Source: Thermoanaerobaculia bacterium
GTDB taxonomy: Bacteria; Acidobacteriota; Thermoanaerobaculia; Multivoradales; Multivoraceae
Assembly (NCBI GenBank): GCA_022826745.1
Contig: JAJDUI010000027.1
Location: 124,001-188,000, forward strand
Reading direction: 5' to 3'
Length of the DNA stretch: 64,000 bases
The position numbers were made by a program, and so were the translations under genes. The notes beneath the pieces were generated by a model. The model was not told the DNA's origin. It did not search any database and saw nothing but the letters and a program-made list of their open reading frames with translations. Position 1 is the first letter of the stretch; every line of letters starts with the position of its first letter. Below, piece by piece: positions 54,621 through 63,814 of this stretch.

Positions 54621-55837
54621 GCTTCCTCCCTGCGTCGGGCGTTGAGTGCCTCGACAGCCGGCAGTTCCTCGCCGGCCAGCAGCGCCAGGGAGGCGCCGCC
54701 GCCGGTCGAGACGTGATCGATTCTCCCGGACAGGTTCTCCCGCCTGACCGCGGCCACCGTCTCCCCGCCGCCGATCGCGGTGAAGCCGTCGCAGGCGGCG
54801 ACGGCTTGCGCCACGGCGAGGCTGCCGGCATCGTAGGGCGGTGTCTCGAAGACCCCCATCGGCCCGTTCCAGAACAGGGTCGCGGCGCCGGCGACCGCGG
54901 CCTCGAAAGCGGCTCGGGTCTCCGGCCCGATGTCGACCGCGAGCCATCCGGCCGGCACGCCGTCCTCCACCGGCACCGTGCGGACCCGCCGCTCCGAAGG
55001 CGTTCCAGCGAGCGAGTCCGTGACCACGACATCAACCGGCAGGAGCAGCCCGGCGCCGCCGGCCGCGGCCTCGGCCTCGATCTCCCGCGCCAGGTCGAAG
55101 CTCTCCGTCTCGACCAGCGAGGAGCCGAGTTCGGCGCCGCGGGCGGCCAGGAACGTGTTCGACATGCCGCCGCCGACCAGGACACGGTCGACCAGGGGCA
55201 GCAGGCGCCGCAGGGCGCCGATCTTGCCCCGGATCTTCGCGCCGCCCACGACAAGCACGAACGGCCGCGGCGGGTCGTCGAGCAGCCGGCCGAGCTGCCG
55301 CAGCTCGCGGTCGAGCAGCAGCCCGCTGAAGGCCTGCTCCACCAGGCCGCAGACGGCGGCGGTGGAGGCATGGGCGCGGTGGGCGGTGCCGAAGGCGTCG
55401 TTGACGTAGAGCTCGCCGAGGGCGGCCAGCTCCGCGGCGAAGGCCGGATCGTTCGCTTCCTCGCCGGCGTGGAAGCGGAGGTTCTCGCACAGCAGGACGC
55501 CCCGGTCGTCGAGCGCGGCGGCGCCGTTGCGGGCGGCCGGGCCGACGCAGTCCGCGGCGAAGGCGACGGGCCGTCCGAGGATGGAGGACAGGGCGCCGGC
55601 GACCGGACGCAGGCTGAGTCCCGGGTCGGCCTTGCCCCGTGGCCGGCCGCGGTGGGACAGCAGGACGACGCGGGCGCCCGCGTCGCAGAGGGTGTCGATC
55701 GTGGGCACCGCTTCCCGCAGACGGGTCGCGTCGAGCACCTCCTCGCCCGCCATCGGTACGTTGAAGTCGACGCGGACAATCACGCGCCGGCTCCGCGGCG
55801 CGAGGGAGCCGTCACGGAAGCTCGGTGGGAAGATCAA
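54617..55837 (-). CDS. pgk: Phosphoglycerate kinase
   Basis: Makes ATP from 1,3-bisphosphoglycerate. 406 residues; N-terminal RVDFNVPMAGEEV, VVLLSHRGRPRG, ENLRFHAGEEAND, HRAHASTAAV, VVGGAKIRGKI, GGGMSNTFLA, FWNGPMGVFETPPYDAG, and the C-terminal GGGETVAAV. All family boxes are present. It is divergent from tsaD with 65 bp between starts. Confidence 0.96.
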   Translation of the reverse strand: MIFPPSFRDGSLAPRSRRVIVRVDFNVPMAGEEVLDATRLREAVPTIDTLCDAGARVVLLSHRGRPRGKADPGLSLRPVAGALSSILGRPVAFAADCVGPAARNGAAALDDRGVLLCENLRFHAGEEANDPAFAAELAALGELYVNDAFGTAHRAHASTAAVCGLVEQAFSGLLLDRELRQLGRLLDDPPRPFVLVVGGAKIRGKIGALRRLLPLVDRVLVGGGMSNTFLAARGAELGSSLVETESFDLAREIEAEAAAGGAGLLLPVDVVVTDSLAGTPSERRVRTVPVEDGVPAGWLAVDIGPETRAAFEAAVAGAATLFWNGPMGVFETPPYDAGSLAVAQAVAACDGFTAIGGGETVAAVRRENLSGRIDHVSTGGGASLALLAGEELPAVEALNARRREEA

Positions 55838-55902
55838 GGTCGCGATCTCGGTGGGCCGCCGTGCCAGCCGGCGTCGGTGAGGGGGAGGATAACGTCGCCG
55901 GC

Positions 55903-56988
55903 ATGTCGACGGCCATCGGAGCGACCACCCCGTTCGAGGGCTTGGTCCTCGGCATCGAGACGTCCTGCGACGACACCGCCTGCGCGGTGCTCGACGCCGA
56001 GGGCCGTGTGCTTTCGTCCGTGGTCTCCAGTCAACTGGACGTGCACCGTCCGTTCGGCGGCGTGGTACCCGAGGCGGCGTCGCGCGAACACCTGCGCAAT
56101 TGGCCCGGGGTGTCGGCGGCGGCGCTTGAGGAGGCCGGCGTGGACTGGTCCGATGTCGGCGCCGTCGCGGCGACCCGCGGGCCCGGCCTGGTGGGCTCGC
56201 TTCTCGTCGGGCTTTCTCTCGGCAAGGCGATCAGCTACTCGCTCGGCGTGCCCTTCCTTGCCGTGCATCACCTGGAGGGCCACCTTTTCTCGCCTCTCCT
56301 CCGGACCGACGGCGCGAGCCGGTCCGTACCCGAGTCGATGGTCGGCCTGGTCGTTTCGGGCGGCCACACCAGCCTGCTCGCCGTCGACGGTCCGTCCGGC
56401 GCCGTGACCAGCCTGGCCGAGACCCGGGACGACGCGATCGGCGAGGCCTTCGACAAGATCGGCCACCGTGTCGGTCTGGCCTTCCCCGCCGGCGCCGAGG
56501 TCGATCGCCTGGCCGAACTCGGCGATCCGGCGGCCTGTCCGTTCCGGGTGGCCACGATCAAGTCCAGCGAACTGGCGTTCTCGTACTCGGGATTGAAGAG
56601 CCAGGCCCTGCGCGCGCTCGGCGAGATCGAGGCGGGGAACGGTCATGCCGCCGGCGGCGACGAGTCCTGGCCGCGGGAGGTTCTCGACCTCCTCGCCGGT
56701 TTCCGGCACACCGCGGTGGCCCAGTTGATCGATCGCCTGGACCGGCTCCGCGACGAGCGGCCGGTGGAGAGGCTCTCCGTCTCGGGCGGCGTGGCGGCGA
56801 ACCGCCTGCTGCGGCGGGAAGTGGTCGCCTGGGGCGAACGTCGAGGCGCGGAGATCCTGCTCGTCCCGCTTCGCTACTGCGGCGACAACGCGGCGATGAT
56901 CGCCCACGCCGGCCTCCTGCGCCTCCGCCGCGGCGACACGGACGATCCCCGCTCCGCCGACGCGGAGAGCCGCATCCCTTTCAGGTAA
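55903..56988 (+). CDS. tsaD: tRNA N6-threonylcarbamoyladenosine transferase
   Basis: Catalyses t6A37 formation in tRNAs reading ANN codons, with TsaB/TsaE partners. 361 residues; [53 protein letters not shown], metal-binding [11 protein letters not shown] (His123 and His127), VSGGHTSLL, and [14 protein letters not shown]-terminal [12 protein letters not shown] and [18 protein letters not shown] 55903 is where homology begins. The 3' end overlaps the convergent thiG 3' end by 8 bp. Confidence 0.95.
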   Translation: MSTAIGATTPFEGLVLGIETSCDDTACAVLDAEGRVLSSVVSSQLDVHRPFGGVVPEAASREHLRNWPGVSAAALEEAGVDWSDVGAVAATRGPGLVGSLLVGLSLGKAISYSLGVPFLAVHHLEGHLFSPLLRTDGASRSVPESMVGLVVSGGHTSLLAVDGPSGAVTSLAETRDDAIGEAFDKIGHRVGLAFPAGAEVDRLAELGDPAACPFRVATIKSSELAFSYSGLKSQALRALGEIEAGNGHAAGGDESWPREVLDLLAGFRHTAVAQLIDRLDRLRDERPVERLSVSGGVAANRLLRREVVAWGERRGAEILLVPLRYCGDNAAMIAHAGLLRLRRGDTDDPRSADAESRIPFR

Positions 56989-57760
56989 TCACGCCGCTTT
57001 CCGGCGACGACGCCGTCGCATAGAGCTTCTTCGGGATACGCCCGGCGTTGGCCGCCAGCCAGCCGGCCTCGACCGCGAGCTTCATCGCCCGGGCCATCCG
57101 CACCGGGTCCCGGGCGCCGGCGACGCCCGTGTTCATCAGCACGCCGTCCGCACCCAGCTCCATCGCCAGGGCGGCGTCGCTCGCGGTACCGACGCCGGCG
57201 TCCACGATGACGGGCACGTTCGACTGCTCGACGATGATCCGCAGGTTCGCGGGATTGCGGATGCCCATCCCCGAGCCGATCGGCGCCGCGAGCGGCATGA
57301 CCGCGGCCGCGCCGAGGTCCTCGAGCTTGCGGCAGGTGATCGGATCGTCCGTCGTGTAGGGAAGTACGACGAAGTCGTCGGCGACGAGCTCCCGGGTGGC
57401 CGCGAGCAGTTCCTCGTTGTCGGGGAAGAGGGTCTTCTCGTCGCCGATCACTTCCAGCTTGACCCAGTTCCAGCCGCCCAGCTCGCGCGCCAGCCGCGCC
57501 GTCCGCACCGCTTCATCCGCGGTGTAGCAGGCGGCGGTGTTGGGGAGCAGCAGGTAGCGGTCCTGGTCGACGTGGTCGATCAGCGAGCCCTTGCCCAGGT
57601 CGTCGAGGTTGACGCGTCGAAGCGCCACCGTGACCATCTCGGTGCCGGAGGCGTCGAAGGCGTCGACCATCACCTGTTCGTCGCTGTACTTGCCGGTGCC
57701 GAGAATGAGACGCGAGTGGAACTCGCGGCCGGCGATGACAAGGGGTTCTGGCGTGGTCAT
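56981..57760 (-). CDS. thiG: Thiazole synthase ThiG
   Basis: Makes the thiazole phosphate of thiamine from deoxyxylulose phosphate, dehydroglycine and ThiS thiocarboxylate. 259 residues; [14 protein letters not shown] at the N terminus, [14 protein letters not shown], Schiff-base Lys101 in [23 protein letters not shown], and [25 protein letters not shown]. No other thi gene and no TPP riboswitch is visible nearby; the gene is 12 bp after a deoxynucleoside kinase. Confidence 0.94.
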   Translation of the reverse strand: MTTPEPLVIAGREFHSRLILGTGKYSDEQVMVDAFDASGTEMVTVALRRVNLDDLGKGSLIDHVDQDRYLLLPNTAACYTADEAVRTARLARELGGWNWVKLEVIGDEKTLFPDNEELLAATRELVADDFVVLPYTTDDPITCRKLEDLGAAAVMPLAAPIGSGMGIRNPANLRIIVEQSNVPVIVDAGVGTASDAALAMELGADGVLMNTGVAGARDPVRMARAMKLAVEAGWLAANAGRIPKKLYATASSPESGVIT

Positions 57761-57772
57761 GGTGTCTTTCTC

Positions 57773-58423
57773 TCAGGTGCTGCGCGCGGGCACGAAGTAC
57801 TCGGTGCCGCGGATCTGCCGCGAGATGTGGTGGAGCAATTCCTCGAAGTCGGTCGGTTTGTGCTCGAAGTCCAGGTTGCGGCTGTCCACGACGAGCAGGG
57901 GCGACCCATCGTAGTGGTAGTAGTGGTGGTTGTAGGCCTCGATCAGTTCACCCAGGTAGTCGGCCGAGATGTTCTGTTCGATGGCGCGGCGGCGCTTGTG
58001 AATCCGCGCCATGCAGGTGTCGATGTCGGCGGTCAGGAAGATCAGCAGGTCCGGCTGGCTCAGTTGCGGCTCGAGCAGGTCGTAGAGCTTCTCGAACAGC
58101 ATCAGGTCGCCGTCCGCCAGGTTCAGGAAGGCGAACAGCCGACTCTTGGCGAAAGTGTAGTCGGCGAGGCGGACGGGATCGAAGAGTTCTTCCTGGGCCA
58201 GATCGAGCTGCTGCTTGTAGCGCGTCAGCAGGAAGTAGAGCTCGGTCTGGAACGCGGTGCCGGGCCGGTCGCGGTAGAACGCCTCGAGGAAGGGGTTATC
58301 CACGTCTTCGAGGATCTTCACCCCCTCGAAGCGTTGCGCGAGCATCTCGACCAGCGTCGTTTTGCCTACGCCGATCGGTCCGTCGACGGCCAGGTACCGG
58401 TACGGGAGCGCGTCCACGGGCAC
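57773..58423 (-). CDS. Deoxynucleoside kinase (deoxyadenosine/deoxyguanosine type)
   Basis: Salvages deoxynucleosides by phosphorylation. 216 residues; P-loop YLAVDGPIGVGKTTLVEML, EDVDNPFLEAFYRD, then QTELYFLLTRYKQ, and DRxF-like VRLADYTFAKSRLFA. The LID region is HKRRRAIEQN. Resembles bacterial dAK/dGK enzymes rather than thymidine kinase. Specificity is inferred, not shown. Upstream of thiG on the same strand. Confidence 0.87.
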   Translation of the reverse strand: MPVDALPYRYLAVDGPIGVGKTTLVEMLAQRFEGVKILEDVDNPFLEAFYRDRPGTAFQTELYFLLTRYKQQLDLAQEELFDPVRLADYTFAKSRLFAFLNLADGDLMLFEKLYDLLEPQLSQPDLLIFLTADIDTCMARIHKRRRAIEQNISADYLGELIEAYNHHYYHYDGSPLLVVDSRNLDFEHKPTDFEELLHHISRQIRGTEYFVPARST

Positions 58424-58529
58424 TGCCCGGACTATACAATCCCCGGCGGCGCCGGCCGCGGCCCGGAGAGGCGATTACGCCCGGCGCCGGAGCAGCCCGA
58501 ATAGGACTTCCGATAGGGGGAAAGTGAGA

Positions 58530-59465
58530 GTGAATCCCTGGTGGCGGAGACCGGCAGCGGAGGAGAAGCCTGGACCGGCGCGGCCGGAAGCAGCCAGCGC
58601 CGAGACGGAGGACGAGCCGCAGGTCGAGACGGCTGGCGGCGACGAGTCCGCGGCCGCTCCCGAGCCTGACGAAGACGAGTCGACGGCCTCCGAGCCGACC
58701 GAGGCCCCGCTGGCCGAGGTGGCGGCGGCCGAGGAAGCGCCGGGTGGGCAGGAGGAAGCGGCGGAAGAGGCCGAGCCGGCCGCCGAACCTCCGGTGTCCG
58801 CGGCCCTCGAGGCCGCGACGGAACCGGCGGAACCGGCCCGGCCGGCCACTGGCGATGACGGCGAGGCCGCGCCTCCCAAGCGTCGTCGCCGCCGTCGTCG
58901 TCGCTCGCGCCGCCGCGGACGCGGTGGGGGACCGCAGCAGCAGGGCGAGGCCGGCGAGGGCGCGGAAGCACAGGGTCCGGCCGCCGCGCCACGGAAGACG
59001 AAGTCGGGTGGACCGGGCCGCGCCGCGGTCCTTCTCGACCTGGGCGGTCTGGAGCGAAGCCTCGAGGGCGGCCCGGCGCTCGATGCGGAAGGCCTGCTGG
59101 CGCGGCTGGACGGGGAACTCGGCAAGCTCGTTCTGCGCCGCGTCTATGCCGACGCGAGCGAGGAGCGGCTCGACCGGAAGGCGCTCCACGGTGGAGGCGC
59201 CGAGGTCGTCGACGTGCCCTCGGGCACGGAGGTGCGCGGCTGCTCGGCGGCAGTGCGGATCGTCGTGGATGCGTTGGAACTCTGCTACACGAAACGAAGC
59301 GTCGACACGGTGGTCCTGGTGGCGACCTCGGTCCAGATGCTGCCCCTGGTCGCCAAGCTGCAGATGAACGGTCTGACGGTCATCGGCCTCGGGGGGCCGC
59401 AGGGCGACGCGCAGGTGCGCGCCCAGTGCGACCGCTTCATCGACCTCGGTGCGCGGGTCTTCTGA
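58530..59465 (+). CDS. Arg-rich protein with degenerate NYN/LabA-like domain
   Basis: 311 residues. N-terminal acidic, Glu/Ala/Pro-rich region (about 10-115), then a basic block of Arg runs (RRRRRRRRSRRRGRG) like RNA-binding linkers, then a C-terminal domain with the pattern of NYN/LabA (DUF88) RNases: AAVLLDLGGLERSL, RIVVDALELCYT, DTVVLVATSVQMLPLVAKLQMNGLTVIGLG. The usual acidic SGDSDF segment is replaced by ATSVQM, so catalytic carboxylates look lost. The last five codons (GARVF) and the stop come from an F2 repeat. GTG 58530 has AGGGGG upstream. It is divergent from the deoxynucleoside kinase. Confidence 0.7.
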   Translation: MNPWWRRPAAEEKPGPARPEAASAETEDEPQVETAGGDESAAAPEPDEDESTASEPTEAPLAEVAAAEEAPGGQEEAAEEAEPAAEPPVSAALEAATEPAEPARPATGDDGEAAPPKRRRRRRRRSRRRGRGGGPQQQGEAGEGAEAQGPAAAPRKTKSGGPGRAAVLLDLGGLERSLEGGPALDAEGLLARLDGELGKLVLRRVYADASEERLDRKALHGGGAEVVDVPSGTEVRGCSAAVRIVVDALELCYTKRSVDTVVLVATSVQMLPLVAKLQMNGLTVIGLGGPQGDAQVRAQCDRFIDLGARVF

Positions 59466-59522
59466 CCCGCTGGCGCCGCAGGCGCCCGGCAGTACGCGCC
59501 GGCCGCAGGCCGGCGCCGCTTT
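59446..59522 (+). repeat. Short-hairpin repeat F2, copy 7, forming a gene's 3' end
   Basis: CGGTGCGCGGGTC-TTCT-GACCCGC, GGCGCC-GCA-GGCGCC and GCGCCGGCC-GCA-GGCCGGCGC. All three hairpins are kept although stems 2 and 3 differ fully from other copies. The first 20 bp are the last codons and stop of the NYN-like gene. Confidence 0.87.
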
Positions 59523-59589
59523 GTTGTTCCCCAATCCCCCGCCCAAGCTGCTAGGGTTCCGCACTCGCTCGGTGCGGCGGCCTTGAAAT

Positions 59590-59666
59590 GCACCCTTAGC
59601 TCAACTGGATAGAGCGTCGGACTACGGATCCGAAGGTTGGGGGTTCGACTCCTCCAGGGTGCACCA
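59590..59666 (+). tRNA. tRNA-Arg(ACG)
   Basis: Acceptor GCACCCT with AGGGTGC, D-arm AGCTCAACTGGATAGAGC, anticodon stem GTCGGA/TCCGAA with loop CT-ACG-GA, T-arm GGGGGTTCGACTCCTCC, encoded CCA. A34 is the normal TadA substrate (see 20276-20752). Confidence 0.96.
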
Positions 59667-59698
59667 TTCCCTCCACGCTGCGGACCAGGATTGACCCC

Positions 59699-60571
59699 AT
59701 GAACGACTCCCCCTACACCCCGCCCAAGGTCTGGAAGTGGGACACCGAGAGCGGCGGCCGCTTCGCCAAGATCAACCGGCCGATCGCGGGTCCCACGCAC
59801 GAGAAGGACCTGCCGGTGGGCGAGCATCCGCTCCAGCTCTACTCTCTGGCGACGCCGAACGGGGTGAAGGTCACGGTGATGCTCGAGGAACTCCTGGACC
59901 GCGGGCACGACGCCGAGTACGACGCTTACCTGATCAACATCGGCGACGGCGACCAATTCTCGAGCGGCTTCGTCGCGGCGAATCCGAACTCCAAGATCCC
60001 CACGTTCGTCGACCACGGTACGGAGCCGCCCACGCGGGTCTTCGAATCGGGCGCGATCCTTCTCTACCTGGCCGAGAAGTTCGGCGACTTCCTGCCCGAG
60101 GACCACGGCGCCCGGACCGAGTGCCTGTCCTGGCTGTTCTGGCAGATGGGCAGCGCCCCCTATCTCGGCGGCGGCTTCGGCCACTTCTACGCCTACGCGC
60201 CGGAGAAGATCGAGTACGCGATCGACCGGTTCACGATGGAAGTGAAGCGTCAGCTCGACGTGCTCGACCGTCACCTGGCGGACGCCCGGTACATGGCGGG
60301 AGACGAGTACTCCATCGCCGACATGGCGATCTGGCCCTGGTACGGCGCCCTGGCCGCCGGCCACCTCTACGAGGCCGGCGAGTTCATCGAGGGGCAGAGC
60401 TACGAGAACGTGAACCGCTGGGGCCGGGAGATCGCCAAACGCCCGGCGGTGAAGCGCGGCCGGATGGTCAACCGCGCCTGGGGACCGCCGGAAACCCAGC
60501 TACGCGAGCGTCACGGCGCCGCCGATTTCGAGACGAAGACCCAGGACAAGCTCGAGCCCGAGTCGGACTGA
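59699..60571 (+). CDS. yghU: Glutathione S-transferase-family disulfide-bond oxidoreductase (YghU-like)
   Basis: 290 residues with the long N terminus of the YghU/Nu-class (PPKVWKWDTESGGRFAKINRP), then a thioredoxin-like fold domain (LQLYSLATPNGVKVTVMLEEL, PNSKIPTFVDHG, FESGAILLYLAEKFG) and an alpha-helical C-terminal domain with MAGDEYSIADMAIWPWYGAL. YghU enzymes use two glutathiones to reduce disulfides; in a bacillithiol-making cell the natural thiol could differ. Monocistronic. It converges on the TetR gene. Confidence 0.88.
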   Translation: MNDSPYTPPKVWKWDTESGGRFAKINRPIAGPTHEKDLPVGEHPLQLYSLATPNGVKVTVMLEELLDRGHDAEYDAYLINIGDGDQFSSGFVAANPNSKIPTFVDHGTEPPTRVFESGAILLYLAEKFGDFLPEDHGARTECLSWLFWQMGSAPYLGGGFGHFYAYAPEKIEYAIDRFTMEVKRQLDVLDRHLADARYMAGDEYSIADMAIWPWYGALAAGHLYEAGEFIEGQSYENVNRWGREIAKRPAVKRGRMVNRAWGPPETQLRERHGAADFETKTQDKLEPESD

Positions 60572-60582
60572 CGCCTGCAGTC

Positions 60583-60655
60583 CGCTGGGTGCGCGGGTCC
60601 TCTGACCCGCCGCCGCCGGAGGCGGCCAGGAATACGCGCCGCGAAGCGGCTCCGC
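60583..60655 (+). repeat. Short-hairpin repeat F2, copy 8
   Basis: CCGCTGGGTGCGCGGGTC-CTCT-GACCCGC, GCCGCC-GGA-GGCGGC and GCCGC-GAA-GCGGC. It fills the convergent gap between the GST-like and TetR genes. Confidence 0.88.
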
Positions 60656-60665
60656 TTTCGCGCCT

Positions 60666-61331
60666 TCAGTCGGTCCGGGCCGAAAGCCGATCCTCGACGC
60701 TGGCGCGGAGGTTCTCGATCGCCGCGACGAGATCGACCTTCTCCGGATCGAGCAGCCAGAGGAGAGTGGTTCCCCTGATCGAGGCGAGGATCTCGAACGC
60801 GGTCCCGGCGGAATCGACATCGGTCCGGATCTCGCCGGCTTCCTGCCCCTCGCGGATGGCACGTTCGAAGGCGGCGGCGAAGTTGGCGTTGCCGGCCCTG
60901 AACAGGTCGATCTTCCCGTTCAGCGGCCCCAGGGAGTCCGTCATCAGCATGAACAGGGCGCGCAGCCAGATCCCCGCGTCGCGGATGAGGTCCGAGTAGC
61001 CGTCGAAGAGCCGGTTCAACCTGGCCAGACCGTTGATTCCCTCTTCGGGCTCGAACACCTCGCTGCCGGCCCGGCTCTGGAGGCGGTCGACGATCGCCTC
61101 GGCGATCCCCTCCTTGGAGCCGTAGCGCAGCGACACGAGGGCGCTCGAGTACCCGGCCTCCTTGCCTATCTGCTCCAGGGTCGTCGCCGTGTAGCCCTGG
61201 CGGCCGAACAGGGTCGCCCCGGCGCGCAGAATCTCGCGTTCCGACTCGGCGCGCCTCTCGGCCTGGGTGCGTCGCGGACGTGTCGCGGCCTGGCCGTCGG
61301 TTCTCGAATTCAAACGGCTGGACTCTGTCAT
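60666..61331 (-). CDS. TetR/AcrR-family regulator
   Basis: 221 residues. N-terminal helix-turn-helix (RAESEREILRAGATLFGRQGY, TTLEQIGKEAGYSSALVSLRYGSKEGI) is typical. The larger C-terminal helical domain senses a ligand, probably an acyl-CoA or related hydrophobic molecule given the divergent acyl-CoA dehydrogenases. A palindrome in the shared gap is a candidate operator. Confidence 0.88.
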   Translation of the reverse strand: MTESSRLNSRTDGQAATRPRRTQAERRAESEREILRAGATLFGRQGYTATTLEQIGKEAGYSSALVSLRYGSKEGIAEAIVDRLQSRAGSEVFEPEEGINGLARLNRLFDGYSDLIRDAGIWLRALFMLMTDSLGPLNGKIDLFRAGNANFAAAFERAIREGQEAGEIRTDVDSAGTAFEILASIRGTTLLWLLDPEKVDLVAAIENLRASVEDRLSARTD

Positions 61332-61363
61332 GCCTGGCCTGGCTCGACTAAAATACTGGCTTG

Positions 61364-61374
61364 TTACTCAGTAA
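61364..61374. promoter_or_regulatory. Candidate TetR operator
   Basis: TTACT-C-AGTAA, a perfect 5+5 palindrome in the divergent region, within a longer TACTG...CAGTA repeat (61354-61373). Placed 33 bp upstream of the TetR start. Palindromic half-sites of this kind are usual for TetR proteins; binding is inferred. Confidence 0.5.
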
Positions 61375-61472
61375 GACGCTGGCTCCGGGGCCACCGTGAC
61401 TCTATCCGCCTCGGGTACGCTGCGAGGTTGCGGCGTAGTTTGCAGGGCTGGTGAATGGCGACAGGAGGTAGC

Positions 61473-62573
61473 GTGCAGACGGAGTTCTCGAAAGAGCAGA
61501 ACCTGCTCCGTGACATCGTGTCCCGGGCCCTGCGCGACAAGTCGCCCGCGACGGCCGTCCGCGAGTCGATGGAGACGGACCGCGGCTACGACCCGGCCGT
61601 CTGGCAGGAACTCTGCGGCGACGCCGGGCTGGCCGGCGTCCACGTCGCGGAGGTCCATGGCGGCGCCGGCGGCGGCGCGGTCGAGCTCGGCATCGTCGCC
61701 GAGGAAATGGGGCGAACGCTGTTCTGCGGCCCCTGGTTCGCCTCGGCGGCGATGGCCGGGACCGCGCTGCTCGAAGCGGCCAACGACTCGGACCGGGAGG
61801 AGCTGCTGCCGGGCGTCGCCGACGGTTCGACGATCGCGACTCTGGTGCTCGACGACCTGAACGGCCCGGCAGGCGTTGGCGCCTCGATCACGTCGGCGGC
61901 GGACGGGAAGCTGTCCGGAACGGCCGCGATGGTCCTCGATGCCCACGTCGCCGACCTGCTGCTGGTCGTGGCGGGCGGCGCCGGCGGGCTCGGGCTCCAC
62001 GCGGTCGAGGGCGGCGCGCCCGGCCTGGCGGTCGAGCCGCTCCAAGTCGTCGATCCGACGCGCAAGCTGTCCCGGGTCGCGTTCAGTGACGTTCCCGGCC
62101 GCCGCGTCGGCGAAGTGACCGGTGACACCCTGAACCGGATCTGGGACCGGATCTGCTCCGCCCTGGCCCACGAGATGATCGGCGGCGCGCAGCATCTCTT
62201 CGAGACGACGGTCAACTACACGAAGGAGCGCTTCCAGTTCGGGCGGCCGATCGGCTCTTTCCAGGCGCTGAAGCACCGCTGCGCCGACCTGCTGCTGGAG
62301 ATCGAGATCGCGCGTGCGCTCACCCACCACTCGGCCCGCTGCCTGGATGCCGGCGCCGGCGAGCCCTGGGCCGCGAGCATGGCGAAGGCGGCCGCTGCCG
62401 ACGCCTGCATGAGCGCGGCCAGAGCCGGCATCCAGTTGCGGGGCGGGATCGGCTTCACCTGGGAGAACGACACCCACCTGTGGTTCAAGCGGGCGAAGGG
62501 CTCCGAGGTTCTGTTCGGCACGCCGGCGATCCACCGCGAGCGGATGATGACGATGCTGGAGGGCGCGGCATGA
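61473..62573 (+). CDS. Acyl-CoA dehydrogenase, first subunit of a pair
   Basis: 366 residues. EFSKEQNLLRDIVSRAL, DAGLAGVHVAEVHGG, then LLVVAGGAGGL and the C-terminal QLRGGIGFTWENDTHLWFKRAK, a pattern like the FadE28/ChsE-type subunits of two-subunit acyl-CoA dehydrogenases. GTG at 61473 has AGGAGG about 5 nt upstream. The stop overlaps the second dehydrogenase start by 4 bp. A heterotetramer is likely but not proven. Divergent from the TetR gene. Confidence 0.85.
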   Translation: MQTEFSKEQNLLRDIVSRALRDKSPATAVRESMETDRGYDPAVWQELCGDAGLAGVHVAEVHGGAGGGAVELGIVAEEMGRTLFCGPWFASAAMAGTALLEAANDSDREELLPGVADGSTIATLVLDDLNGPAGVGASITSAADGKLSGTAAMVLDAHVADLLLVVAGGAGGLGLHAVEGGAPGLAVEPLQVVDPTRKLSRVAFSDVPGRRVGEVTGDTLNRIWDRICSALAHEMIGGAQHLFETTVNYTKERFQFGRPIGSFQALKHRCADLLLEIEIARALTHHSARCLDAGAGEPWAASMAKAAAADACMSAARAGIQLRGGIGFTWENDTHLWFKRAKGSEVLFGTPAIHRERMMTMLEGAA

Positions 62574-63814
62574 CCCCGGACCGGATCCGCAGCGAAGTCT
62601 CGGCCTGGCTCGACGCGAACTGGCGTACCGACCGTCCCCTGATCGAGTGGCGGGAGATCCTGCTCGATGGCGGCTGGGCGGCGCCGCACTGGCCCGAGGA
62701 GTGGTACGGACGCGGCTTCACGCTCGACCAGACCGCGGTGGTCGCCGAGGTCTTCAGGGAGAAGGACGCGGTGCCGGCCGCCCAGGTAGGCCCCCGGGGA
62801 CTGGCCTCGGAAACGATCCTGGCCTGCGGTTCGGACGACCAGAAGCGGCGCTTCCTCAGGCCGATCCTGACCGGCGAACACACCTGGTGCCAGCTCTTCA
62901 GCGAGCCGGGCAGCGGCTCCGATCTCGCGGGCCTGAGCACCCGCGCCGAATTGAAGGACGGGAAGTGGATCATCAACGGCCAGAAGGTCTGGAACACGAG
63001 CGCCCACCACGCGGACTTCGGGCTCCTCGTCGCGCGGACCGACTGGGACGTGCCGAAGCACCAGGGGATCAGCTACTTCCTGCTCGACATGCGCCAGCCG
63101 GGCGTCGAGGCTCGTCCGCTCAGGCAGATGAACGGACACCAGTCGTTCAACGAGGTCTTCATGACGAACGCCGTCGTGGCGCCCGAGGACCTGATCGGCG
63201 GCGAGGGCAACGGCTGGCACGTGGCGAAGACGACCCTGTCCTTCGAGCGGCGCGGCTTCAGCCGCCGGGTTCGGGGGTCTTCCATCGACGGTGCGAAGCA
63301 GGGGCCGATCTACGAGGAGTACGAAGAGGAACTCCGGATCGCCGCCGAGCCCTACACCTGGTACCCGCAGCGCGAGGGCCGGGTCGACCTGGTGCTCCCG
63401 CGCGCCCGGGAGACCGGCGCGATCGCCGATCCGGCGACACGGCAGGAGATCGCGAAGCTGCTTTGCCTGTACACCGGCGCGCGGCTCGCCTCCGACAGCG
63501 CCGAGGCGAGCCGCAAGGCCGGCACCACGGAGATCATCCCGGCCGGGTCGATCGGCAAGCTCGCGGCCAGCGTGATCGCCCGCCAGGCTTCCCACGTCCA
63601 CACGATGATCTCGGGCGCCGACGCCATGCTGAGCGGTCCCGACTCGGCCGCGGACGGGATCATCGCCGAGGTCCTCGTCTCGGTGCCCGCCATCTCGATC
63701 GCCGGCGGCACGGACGAGATCCAGCGCAACATCATCTCCGAGCGGGTGCTGGGGATGCCGAAGGGATACCGCGCCGACCAGGGCCCGTTCCGGGACATCA
63801 AGCGCAACGCGTGA
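62570..63814 (+). CDS. Acyl-CoA dehydrogenase, second subunit of a pair
   Basis: 414 residues. VAEVFREKDAVPAAQVGPRG, CQLFSEPGSGSDLAGLSTRAE and KWIINGQKVWNTSAHHADFG (FAD-binding middle domain), then GGTDEIQRNIISERVLGMPKG at the C terminus. The substrate is unknown. ATG 62570 overlaps the preceding stop; the stop overlaps the GTG of the next gene (GTGA). Confidence 0.87.
   Translation: MTPDRIRSEVSAWLDANWRTDRPLIEWREILLDGGWAAPHWPEEWYGRGFTLDQTAVVAEVFREKDAVPAAQVGPRGLASETILACGSDDQKRRFLRPILTGEHTWCQLFSEPGSGSDLAGLSTRAELKDGKWIINGQKVWNTSAHHADFGLLVARTDWDVPKHQGISYFLLDMRQPGVEARPLRQMNGHQSFNEVFMTNAVVAPEDLIGGEGNGWHVAKTTLSFERRGFSRRVRGSSIDGAKQGPIYEEYEEELRIAAEPYTWYPQREGRVDLVLPRARETGAIADPATRQEIAKLLCLYTGARLASDSAEASRKAGTTEIIPAGSIGKLAASVIARQASHVHTMISGADAMLSGPDSAADGIIAEVLVSVPAISIAGGTDEIQRNIISERVLGMPKGYRADQGPFRDIKRNA

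Noticed and set aside
57761..57772. TPP riboswitch for thiG
   Set aside because: Only 12 bp separate thiG from the upstream kinase gene, too short, and no CTGAGA box is near.
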